Positions 1 to 7,775 of a DNA stretch of 7,775 nucleotides are shown here, one piece after another. The position numbers and the translations under genes were made by a program. How positions within the stretch are numbered: position 1 is the stretch's first letter; each line of letters opens with the position of its first letter. Under the pieces are notes generated by a model. The model did not search any database, was not told the DNA's origin, and saw only the letters and a program-made list of their open reading frames with translations. The DNA is from Candidatus Nanosynbacter colneyensis (GTDB lineage: Bacteria; Patescibacteriota; Saccharimonadia; Saccharimonadales; Saccharimonadaceae). The stretch covers positions 1 through 7,775 of the forward strand of contig JANDWE010000130.1 in NCBI GenBank assembly GCA_024330325.1. Direction: 5' to 3'.

Positions 1-2770
<2,770 letters not shown>

Positions 2771-2772
2771 AA

Positions 2773-3648
2773 TTACATCTTTGTTGCGTTATTTCTCAAC
2801 CTTGCAATTCTATCTTCTAGCGGTGGATGAGTGCTAAATAGTTTTGAGAAAAATCCGGGCTTCAAAGGATTATTCATGAACAAATTGGCAGTGGAAGAAC
2901 TTTGTTTTTGCATTGGTCTGCCGTATTGGCGCAATTTCTCCAGCGCGCTTGCTAACCCTTCAGTGTCTCGTGTCAATAGCACTCCCGAAGCATCCGCCAG
3001 ATATTCACGCTGTCGACTAACCGCCAATTGAGTTATCGTTGCCAAAAGCGGTGCCAATATAACCACGATCAACCCGAGAGCATAGACAATAGGATTGACA
3101 TCCCTATCACGGTCGTCACTATAAAACATCATTCTAAGTGCCAAATCTGCAAATAGACCAATCGCACTAACCAGACCAAAAGCAATCATACTCACACGAA
3201 TATCGTAATTTCGTACGTGGCTCATTTCATGCGCCATAACCGCCTCCAGCTCACGCTTGTCCATAATATCCAAAAGCCCAGTAGTCGCGCCAACAATAGC
3301 GTGATTTGGGTCGCGACCAGTCGCAAAAGCATTTGGAGCTGGATCGTCGATAATATAAACTTTTGGCATCGGCATACCAGAAGCGATAGACAAATTTTCC
3401 ACCACTCGCCAAAGTTCAGGAGCGTCATTTTTACTAATTTCCTGAGCGCCAGTCATCACCATAGCCAACTTTCCAGCTATAAAATATTGCAACCAAGCAT
3501 ACAATATCGCGCATATGAAAATGATGAGCGCTAGTGAATAGCTATCCGTCGCCGCTCCAATAAACAGACCGATAATTCCAATAATTATTACAAACACAGA
3601 CATAATTAATATTGTGTTGCGTTTGTTTTGAGAAACTGCATTGTACAT
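2773..3648 (-). CDS. htpX: HtpX-type membrane zinc metalloprotease (M48 family)
   Basis: HtpX proteases degrade misfolded or damaged membrane proteins at the cytoplasmic membrane. The protein is 291 residues, the usual family length. Visible features: two N-terminal membrane helices (~12-31, ~38-56); the zinc site HEMSH at 140-144 with catalytic Glu141; a third zinc ligand, Glu215, in REYLAD; two further hydrophobic segments (~153-173, ~187-210), the second just before that ligand; and the C-terminal family motif STHPPLEDRIARL. The NAFATGRDPNHAIVG stretch at 106-120 is also typical. All catalytic residues are intact. The gene heads a unit with the unknown membrane protein and ligA, and follows lemA, a frequent partner of htpX in bacteria. 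The TATAAT box ends six bases before the ATG and there is no Shine-Dalgarno site, so a leaderless mRNA is predicted. Confidence 0.96.
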   Translation of the reverse strand: MYNAVSQNKRNTILIMSVFVIIIGIIGLFIGAATDSYSLALIIFICAILYAWLQYFIAGKLAMVMTGAQEISKNDAPELWRVVENLSIASGMPMPKVYIIDDPAPNAFATGRDPNHAIVGATTGLLDIMDKRELEAVMAHEMSHVRNYDIRVSMIAFGLVSAIGLFADLALRMMFYSDDRDRDVNPIVYALGLIVVILAPLLATITQLAVSRQREYLADASGVLLTRDTEGLASALEKLRQYGRPMQKQSSSTANLFMNNPLKPGFFSKLFSTHPPLEDRIARLRNNATKM

Positions 3649-3663
3649 ACGTTAATTATACCA
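3648..3663 (-). promoter_or_regulatory. Extended -10 promoter of htpX, predicted leaderless start
   Basis: The minus strand reads TGGTATAAT, then TAACGT, then ATG. TATAAT occupies 3660-3655, and the TG of an extended -10 element precedes it by one base. Standard spacing puts +1 on the A of the ATG at 3648. The -35 region (TATTTT around 3678-3683) is poor, which fits an extended -10 promoter, and it falls inside the lemA terminator hairpin. Confidence 0.7.
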
Positions 3664-3696
3664 AAAATCGCCCGCTAAAAATAGACGAGCGATTTT
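3661..3696 (-). terminator. Rho-independent terminator after lemA
   Basis: An 11-bp stem pairs 3664-3674 with 3686-3696. On the minus-strand RNA it has one G-U wobble and an 11-base loop. The 3' arm ends in a short U run (AAAAA at 3663-3667 on the plus strand). It begins 15 bases after the lemA stop codon. The U run touches the extended -10 element of htpX, so terminator and promoter are interleaved. Confidence 0.75.
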
Positions 3697-3711
3697 CATT
3701 TCAGGGTTCGA

Positions 3712-4281
3712 TTAGAACTTTACTTCAACTGGATTTTCGACGCTTGCACGGTCCTCAACGTCGAAGAATTCCTTAGCTTGGAATCCAAACATTCCCGCGA
3801 TAATGTTTGTTGGGAAAGTCTGAATCTTCGTGTTTAAGTCGCGAACGCCACCGTTGTAGAATCGGCGAGCTGCTTGGATTTTATCCTCAGTGTCAACCAA
3901 TTCTTGTTGTAATTGCAAGAAGTTCTGGTTTGCTTTCAATTCTGGGTAAGCCTCAGATACGGCAAACAAGCTCTTCAAAGCGCCTTCCAAAGCATTTTCA
4001 GCCTTAGCGGTTTCAGCCACGCTACCAGCATTCATAATTGCTGAGCGAGCTTCTGCGACCTTCTCAAACACTTCTTTTTCGTGTGTAGCGTAGCCTTTTA
4101 CTGAGTTGACCAAATTTGGAATCAAATCAGTTCGGCGCTTTAGCTGAACAGTAATGTCGCTCCATGCCTCTTCTACGCGGTTGCGTAGTACCACCAAACA
4201 GTTGTACGCACCGATTACAACTCCTATGAGTACTAATAAAACCACTACTACAACAATAAGTGTAATTACCAATGGACTCAT
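3712..4281 (-). CDS. lemA: LemA family membrane protein
   Basis: LemA proteins are small, single-helix membrane proteins with a helical-bundle domain facing away from the N-terminal anchor; their biochemical role is not settled. This one is 189 residues, typical for the family. The N-terminal helix spans ~4-26 ([23 protein letters not shown]), followed by family hallmarks: [35 protein letters not shown], the [15 protein letters not shown] block near 112-125, and [13 protein letters not shown] followed by [12 protein letters not shown]. The start is ATG at 4281, with purine-rich AAGGTAAGGA directly upstream. It lies between tRNA-Leu(UAA) (47-base gap, no terminator seen) and a clear terminator. 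lemA next to htpX is a recurrent arrangement in bacteria, consistent with a shared envelope-maintenance role, although here the two sit in separate transcripts by sequence. Confidence 0.96.
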   Translation of the reverse strand: MSPLVITLIVVVVVLLVLIGVVIGAYNCLVVLRNRVEEAWSDITVQLKRRTDLIPNLVNSVKGYATHEKEVFEKVAEARSAIMNAGSVAETAKAENALEGALKSLFAVSEAYPELKANQNFLQLQQELVDTEDKIQAARRFYNGGVRDLNTKIQTFPTNIIAGMFGFQAKEFFDVEDRASVENPVEVKF

Positions 4282-4328
4282 TCCTTACCTTGTCCCTTTC
4301 CTATTCAATATTATTTTCTTTACAACTT

Positions 4329-4414
4329 TGGTGCGCAAGGCGGGAATCGAACCCGCACGACTTTTGGTCAAGGGATTTTAAGTCCCTCGCGTCTACCAAT
4401 TCCGCCACTCGCGC
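4329..4414 (-). tRNA. tRNA-Leu, anticodon UAA
   Basis: The 86-base gene includes an encoded CCA. The acceptor stem is GCGCGAG/CTTGCGC with one G-U pair. The anticodon stem AGGGA/TCCCT encloses the loop CTTAAAA, giving anticodon TAA. The long variable arm (GAC-CAAAA-GTC) is as expected for a leucine tRNA, and the T arm is GCGGG-TTCGATT-CCCGC. It reads UUA and probably UUG. The 3' end lies 47 bases before lemA with no terminator between them, so the primary transcript may continue into lemA. Confidence 0.97.
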
Positions 4415-4451
4415 TTACTTTATATACGATCCAGACGCCTACACGCCAGAC

Positions 4452-4464
4452 TGCTTATATTATA
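4452..4464 (-). promoter_or_regulatory. -10 box and predicted start for tRNA-Leu(UAA)
   Basis: A perfect TATAAT lies at 4464-4459, which predicts +1 near 4452 and a 38-base 5' leader before the mature tRNA. No good -35 hexamer is found at 16-18 bases; TTGTAC occurs at a 20-base spacing. The promoter sits just downstream of the tRNA-Cys terminator. Confidence 0.55.
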
Positions 4465-4497
4465 CTATATTCGCTAAGTAAAGTGTACAATTTCGCA

Positions 4498-4529
4498 AAA
4501 TAAAAAATAGCCCAATACTCAGGACTATT
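4498..4529 (-). terminator. Rho-independent terminator after tRNA-Cys
   Basis: An 8-bp stem pairs 4506-4513 with 4522-4529 (AATAGTCC with GGGCTATT on the minus strand, one G-U), with an 8-base loop. It is followed by a U-rich run, TTTTATTTT. It lies about ten bases after the tRNA-Cys CCA end. Confidence 0.8.
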
Positions 4530-4539
4530 TATCAAAAAT

Positions 4540-4613
4540 TGGAGGCACGTACGAGAGTCGAACTCGTCTAAAAGGTTTTGCAGACCTCTGCGTAACCGCT
4601 CCGCCAACGCGCC
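4540..4613 (-). tRNA. tRNA-Cys, anticodon GCA
   Basis: The 74-base gene includes an encoded CCA. The acceptor stem is GGCGCGT/ACGTGCC with one G-U pair, and the discriminator base is U, the cysteine identity base. The anticodon loop is CTGCAAA (anticodon GCA) on stem GAGGT/ACCTT. The T arm is ACGAG-TTCGACT-CTCGT. It serves both Cys codons, which are rare in this window's proteins. Confidence 0.97.
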
Positions 4614-4615
4614 AC

Positions 4616-4631
4616 CACTTTTATTATATCA
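4616..4631 (-). promoter_or_regulatory. Extended -10 promoter of tRNA-Cys
   Basis: The minus strand reads TGATATAAT with TATAAT at 4628-4623, an extended -10 element. Standard spacing puts +1 at about 4616, only three bases before the mature 5' end. No convincing -35 hexamer is present. Confidence 0.6.
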
Positions 4632-4681
4632 GATTTTACAAAACATATCACGAACAGATCGTCTAATAGTTGCAATATGTT

Positions 4682-4769
4682 TGGTGCGAGCGAGAAGACT
4701 TGAACTTCCACGAGCGCAATGCTCACTAGCCCCTCAAGCTAGCGCGTCTACCAATTCCGCCACGCCCGC
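4682..4769 (-). tRNA. tRNA-Leu, anticodon GAG
   Basis: The 88-base gene includes an encoded CCA. The acceptor stem is GCGGGCG/CGCTCGC with one G-U pair. The anticodon stem CTAGC/GCTAG encloses the loop TTGAGGG, giving anticodon GAG, which reads CUC and CUU. The long variable arm (GAGC-ATTGC-GCTC) and T arm (GGAAG-TTCAAGT-CTTCT) are intact. It lies 24 bases after the stop of the solute-binding protein gene, with no strong terminator between, so read-through from that operon is possible in addition to its own promoter. Confidence 0.97.
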
Positions 4770-4775
4770 ATAACC

Positions 4776-4810
4776 ACTTACCATTATACCCGATTACGGG
4801 GTTTTGTAAA
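4776..4810 (-). promoter_or_regulatory. Promoter of tRNA-Leu(GAG)
   Basis: TTTACA (4810-4805), a 16-base spacer and TATAAT (4788-4783) form a near-consensus sigma-70-type promoter on the minus strand. Predicted +1 is near 4776, a seven-base leader. The -35 box lies inside the last codons of the solute-binding protein gene. Confidence 0.65.
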
Positions 4811-6584
4811 CGGACTTTTTCTCTGTCGCCCAATATTGAACATCGACATAGCGATCGACGGGATTGACGACTTCGGTGCTTGCGTCGAGAGCCTTAACAT
4901 TCCGAATATGGATATAGTCAAACTTCGGCTGATACAAGGCAATCGCTGGGGCGTCCGCTTGCCAAATAGCAGTGAACTTCGCGTAACGATCAGCGCGTTG
5001 CTTTGCCGAGATTTTAGATCGACCACTTTCCAAAGCATCGTCCGCTATCGCGTTATTGTAATTGGAGAAATTCAAACCATTGTTGGTTGCTTGCGAAGAA
5101 TGCCAATAGGCGTAAACATCAGGGTCGCCACCCAAGGAGAGCTCATAAACCAACACATCAAAATTGCGCGGCTGTAAAACTGTCTGAAGAATATTTTGAG
5201 TGGCGTCGCTCGGATCGACAACTTTAATATCCGATTCTATGTTCAGCTCGTCATACCAAACTTGAGCCAAATACCTGGCGACCTTTTCGTAATTGCTATT
5301 CTTCAAAACGACCACGTTGAGTTTTAACTTATCATTTCCTTTCTGGCGAACATTATTCACACTCTTCCAGCCCTCGGCGTCAAGTAGAGATTTCGCTTTC
5401 TTGACGTCATAACTAGACGAGTTCGAGCTCTTTCCCAGGAATTTATTAAGCGTTGGACCAGATAATTCTTCCGTAGACAATGACAAGGATTGACGTAGTT
5501 TGGACGTATCAACACTGAGCAACAAAGCTTGACGAACAGCTTTTGATCGCAAGAACTGACTGTTGTTATTAAACAGCGCGTAAACTCCGTTATTCAAAGA
5601 ATGCGCTTCTGCGGCGTACATAGATTTTACCTCGGCGGATTGATCGTTATAAATCAATTCTGGAGTTCCTGTAATTTCTCGCGTACGCAAACTTTTCGCA
5701 ATATCATCCTGCGTCGGATACGCATACAACTGGAATCGCTCTAGCTTAGGCGTGCTGCCATAATAATTGCTATTCGACTGCAAATATAGCACTTTTTTAC
5801 TGCCATCACTAGTTACATTCTGCAGCAACCTAAAGGCGAATGGGCCGCTGGATATAGGCGACTTATTAAAATCATGTTCACGTAAATTCGACGGTTTAAC
5901 ATCTTTTAATATATGCTTAGGGATAATCGGGAATGTCAAAGCGTGGACAAACGGCGAATATGACGACGGCAAGATAAACTTCACCGAATCGTCAGACACT
6001 TTCTCGAATTTTATAGATTTCCAGCCAGATATCTCAGCTCCAACTTCTGGATTCGCCAATAGTTTCAATGTAAAAATTACATCGTCCACCGTTAAATCTT
6101 GCCCGTCTGACCACTTCAAGCCCTTCTTCAGCTTAACTGTATATTCAGTTTCTTTATCGTTCACACTGACGCTATCCGCCATGTCAGCCTTTATATTGCC
6201 CGTTGAGTCATATCGATACAAACTTGAAAATAGCAATTTCGCGGCGGATTTTTCAGCATTGGTTTTTGCGAAAATCGGATTTAAGTTTTCCAAAGGACCC
6301 AACACGCCCTCAGAATATGATCCGCCAGAAGTGTACGCCATTGTCGTGAAAGAATTGCGAGAAATATGCCACTGCACCGCACTGGCGCCAATCATCACCA
6401 ATACTAGAATAATCCAGACAGAAACCCGACGTCGCACATTAGACAAACGGTCTAACCTGGATGTCACGAATTTATGCGCATGACGCAAGCTTCCCTTTTC
6501 AATCTTGCGCAGACGCTTATTGACATCTTTGCTGGAAACTTTTAGCCGCGCAAAACGATTCCATGACGAATTATCCGAGCTCAA
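4794..6584 (-). CDS. Membrane-anchored SBP_bac_5 (oligopeptide-type) solute-binding protein
   Basis: SBP_bac_5 proteins bind peptides or other solutes outside the cytoplasm and deliver them to an ABC permease. The 596-residue protein has a basic, cytoplasmic N-terminal stretch of ~53 residues, one membrane helix (~54-72, VWIILVLVMIGASAVQW), then an extracytoplasmic binding domain. That domain shows LNPIFA at 101-106, the family signature YTVKLKKGLKWSDGQDLTVDD near 148-168, AVRQALLLSVD at 349-359, and a C-terminal DRYAKFTAIWQADAPAIALYQP block. The protein has no cysteine, so it cannot be a lipoprotein; the helix acts as a signal anchor. The start is TTG at 6584, with AGGAG seven bases upstream overlapping the secG stop codon; no nearby in-frame ATG fits as well. 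No permease or ATPase gene is adjacent, so the ligand and transporter partner are unknown. It is the last gene of the PF04020-secG operon. Confidence 0.92.
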   Translation of the reverse strand: MSSDNSSWNRFARLKVSSKDVNKRLRKIEKGSLRHAHKFVTSRLDRLSNVRRRVSVWIILVLVMIGASAVQWHISRNSFTTMAYTSGGSYSEGVLGPLENLNPIFAKTNAEKSAAKLLFSSLYRYDSTGNIKADMADSVSVNDKETEYTVKLKKGLKWSDGQDLTVDDVIFTLKLLANPEVGAEISGWKSIKFEKVSDDSVKFILPSSYSPFVHALTFPIIPKHILKDVKPSNLREHDFNKSPISSGPFAFRLLQNVTSDGSKKVLYLQSNSNYYGSTPKLERFQLYAYPTQDDIAKSLRTREITGTPELIYNDQSAEVKSMYAAEAHSLNNGVYALFNNNSQFLRSKAVRQALLLSVDTSKLRQSLSLSTEELSGPTLNKFLGKSSNSSSYDVKKAKSLLDAEGWKSVNNVRQKGNDKLKLNVVVLKNSNYEKVARYLAQVWYDELNIESDIKVVDPSDATQNILQTVLQPRNFDVLVYELSLGGDPDVYAYWHSSQATNNGLNFSNYNNAIADDALESGRSKISAKQRADRYAKFTAIWQADAPAIALYQPKFDYIHIRNVKALDASTEVVNPVDRYVDVQYWATEKKSVYKTP

Positions 6585-6594
6585 ATCTATTCTC

Positions 6595-6831
6595 CTATTT
6601 TTGCAATCCCGGCAAAATCATACTTGCCAAAATCGATAGCACAAAAATCACCGCAAAAACAATAGTTACGTCAAACAAGTTTTTATCAAATCCGCGACGA
6701 GTAGTGAATAATTCCCCAGACGAGCCAAATCCTGCACCCAAACTTGCGCCTCGTTGTTGCAACAAAATTGCGATAATCATCAGTACGGCAGATCCAAGCG
6801 TCACGTACGGTAAAATTGTATCAATTGACAT
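6595..6831 (-). CDS. secG: Preprotein translocase subunit SecG
   Basis: SecG is a small membrane subunit of the SecYEG channel that assists protein export. At 78 residues it has the family layout: a first helix (~5-24), the conserved cytoplasmic loop LLQQRGASLGAGFGSSGELF (SecG consensus: LLQ, Gly-rich, then F/G), and a second helix (~54-75). The start is ATG at 6831, one base after the stop of the upstream PF04020 gene. The Shine-Dalgarno AAGGAG is embedded in that gene's final codons. The TAG stop overlaps the AGGAG that serves the downstream solute-binding protein. Packing next to an exported, membrane-anchored protein is consistent with co-expression. Confidence 0.93.
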   Translation of the reverse strand: MSIDTILPYVTLGSAVLMIIAILLQQRGASLGAGFGSSGELFTTRRGFDKNLFDVTIVFAVIFVLSILASMILPGLQK

Positions 6832-6832
6832 A

Positions 6833-7207
6833 TTACTCCTTTTCTTCCCGCTGCAAAACCAGCGCGCTACTTATAATATAGTTTACCAAACTCAATATAA
6901 TCCCGGCAATAATTGAATGCGCAAAAGTCATAGAAATTCCTGGCGCCAAAGCTAATGAAATATAAACCATAAAGCCATTTACAATTAAGGTAAACAGTCC
7001 TAATGTCAATAGAATTGCTGGCAGGGCTAGAATTGTAACAATTGGCTTCAATACGCTATTCACTACCGAAAATATCAACCCCGCCACCATAAACGTCCAC
7101 GCAGAAGTTGCGCCCGGAGTTTCATTTCCAAGCAGTCGCACCGCAACCCAAATACCTACCGAGTTAAGAATCAGCCGAATCAAAAACGTTGCAAATTGTC
7201 TTTTCAT
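6833..7207 (-). CDS. PF04020-type (YvlD-like, 'phage holin superfamily IV') four-helix membrane protein
   Basis: The protein is 124 residues with four hydrophobic segments (~8-25, ~37-55, ~59-84, ~95-117). It carries the family pattern: VVNSVLKPIVTILALP followed by LLTLGLFTLIVNGFMVYI, then LAPGISM. The domain is widely annotated as a mycobacterial-type holin, but most members are chromosomal bacterial membrane proteins with no shown lytic role. Nothing phage-related lies nearby, so I do not infer lysis. It is the first gene of an operon with secG and the solute-binding protein. The ATG at 7207 has no Shine-Dalgarno site and lies seven bases after TATAAT, so a (nearly) leaderless mRNA is predicted. 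The C-terminus (QREEKE) encodes the ribosome-binding site of secG. Confidence 0.88.
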   Translation of the reverse strand: MKRQFATFLIRLILNSVGIWVAVRLLGNETPGATSAWTFMVAGLIFSVVNSVLKPIVTILALPAILLTLGLFTLIVNGFMVYISLALAPGISMTFAHSIIAGIILSLVNYIISSALVLQREEKE

Positions 7208-7243
7208 TAGTCTTATTATATATAATTTATGCTTTATTGTCGA
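7208..7243 (-). promoter_or_regulatory. Promoter of the PF04020-secG-SBP operon
   Basis: TCGACA (7243-7238), a 17-base spacer and a perfect TATAAT (7220-7215) lie on the minus strand in the 50-base gap after uvrC. The predicted +1 is 7208, one base before the ATG at 7207, so the mRNA would have essentially no 5' leader. No uvrC terminator hairpin is visible in this gap. Confidence 0.75.
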
Positions 7244-7257
7244 TTGAATGCCTGATT

Positions 7258-7775
7258 TTAAGATAAGTGCTTAATCAAATTCGCCTTTTTCGCGCCAACT
7301 TCCGCCTGCAATTCCGTATAATCCGCCTCGATAATTTTTTTCACACTACCGAACTTCCTTAACAATTTAGCACGTGTCTTTGGTCCAATCCCCGGAATTT
7401 CTTCCAGTTGGTTTTTCATCTGATTTTGACGCTTCAGTGTCGTATGATAGCTCACAGCAAATCGGTGCGACTCGTCACGAATCCGCTGGAAAAGTTTAAC
7501 AATGTCCGTCGTCGCAATAGAACTTTTTGTAAAATCGTCCCGGCTGGAATCGTCATCAATAACAGAGCCTCGTAAGTTCTTTGAATGAGAGCCGGCGTTG
7601 CGTTGAGCGGGATGTAAATTCACTACATACACATCATTATCTTCGTGAATAGCGACATCCTGATGAATAGATTTTTGCAACTCTTCAATGCGCGTTACGT
7701 CAATTTGTGAGCCAGTTTTATGAATAATAATTTCCTCCTCACGTTTGGCGATGCTAATAATCGGCAATTTAATTC
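7258..7775 (-). CDS. uvrC: Excinuclease ABC subunit C, C-terminal part (gene enters from right edge)
   Basis: UvrC makes the dual incisions of nucleotide excision repair with UvrA and UvrB. About 172 C-terminal codons are visible; the frame stays open to base 7775, so the true start lies outside. The visible part shows the end of the RNase H-like nuclease domain (LPIISIAKREEEI at the edge, then FQRIRDESHRFAVSYH at ~7488-7441, containing the conserved catalytic-domain His). A helix-hairpin-helix DNA-binding tail follows (IPGIGPKTRAKLLRKFGS). The second hairpin (AEVGAKKANLIKHL) is more divergent. Between the AKREEEI motif and RIRDESH lie roughly 80 residues; E. coli UvrC has about 35-40 there, so an acidic and serine-rich insertion is likely. 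Translation stops at TAA (7258-7260). Confidence 0.95.
   Translation of the reverse strand, partial: IKLPIISIAKREEEIIIHKTGSQIDVTRIEELQKSIHQDVAIHEDNDVYVVNLHPAQRNAGSHSKNLRGSVIDDDSSRDDFTKSSIATTDIVKLFQRIRDESHRFAVSYHTTLKRQNQMKNQLEEIPGIGPKTRAKLLRKFGSVKKIIEADYTELQAEVGAKKANLIKHLS

Noticed and set aside
4432..4452. Imperfect direct repeat GTCTGG...GTCTGG in the leader of tRNA-Leu(UAA)
   Set aside because: It is two short copies only, with no palindromy or array structure; probably chance.
4642..4681. Stem-loop between tRNA-Leu(GAG) and tRNA-Cys (AACATAT paired with ATATGTT) as a terminator
   Set aside because: The stem is only seven AT-rich pairs around a 26-base loop and the U run is poor; the two tRNAs may well be cotranscribed.
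4789..4800. CCCG-TAAT-CGGG hairpin on the solute-binding protein stop codon as a terminator
   Set aside because: The stem is four pairs with no U tract after it, and it overlaps the spacer of the tRNA-Leu(GAG) promoter.
5767..6483. A 238-codon open frame on the plus strand opposite the solute-binding protein gene
   Set aside because: It is fully antisense to a well-supported gene, has no recognisable domain or ribosome-binding site, and reads like a complement-frame artefact.
6833..7207. Prophage holin, implying a phage remnant
   Set aside because: The family name is historical; the neighbours are uvrC and secG, and no other phage gene is present.
7765..7767. TTG at the right edge as the start of a short independent gene
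   Set aside because: The frame is open upstream to the window edge and the sequence is internal to UvrC, so this is a mid-gene Leu codon.

Overview
All genes in this window lie on the minus strand. The sequence is moderately AT-rich, compact bacterial DNA. It uses the standard code: UGA is never needed as sense, and the stops seen are TAA and TAG. The gene set is chromosomal housekeeping (DNA ligase, UvrC, SecG, LemA, HtpX, tRNAs). Several features suggest a Patescibacteria/CPR genome, most likely Candidatus Saccharibacteria (TM7): very tight packing, orphan membrane proteins with long basic N-termini, a solute-binding protein with no lipobox, an NAD-dependent ligase without its zinc finger, and very few cysteines. 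That placement is inference from sequence style, not a database match. I see no mobile element, CRISPR array or phage.

In the direction of transcription (right to left) the layout is as follows. (1) The 3' end of uvrC runs in from the right edge. (2) A clear promoter at 7215-7243 drives a tight three-gene operon: a four-helix PF04020-type membrane protein, secG, and a membrane-anchored SBP_bac_5 solute-binding protein. (3) A tRNA island follows: tRNA-Leu(GAG), tRNA-Cys(GCA), a rho-independent terminator, then tRNA-Leu(UAA). Each tRNA has its own TATAAT box and all three encode the CCA end. (4) lemA follows the last tRNA without a visible terminator between them. (5) A hairpin terminator after lemA is interleaved with an extended -10 promoter for the next unit: htpX, an unknown six-to-seven-helix membrane protein, and ligA, which leaves the window at its left edge after 566 codons.

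The genes fall into envelope maintenance (LemA, the HtpX protease, the PF04020 protein, SecG, the solute-binding protein), DNA maintenance (UvrC, LigA) and translation (three tRNAs). The points most worth a second look are the absence of all four zinc-binding cysteines in an otherwise intact LigA, the strong cysteine depletion of every protein here, and two operons whose -10 boxes put the predicted transcription start on, or one base before, the ATG (leaderless mRNAs).
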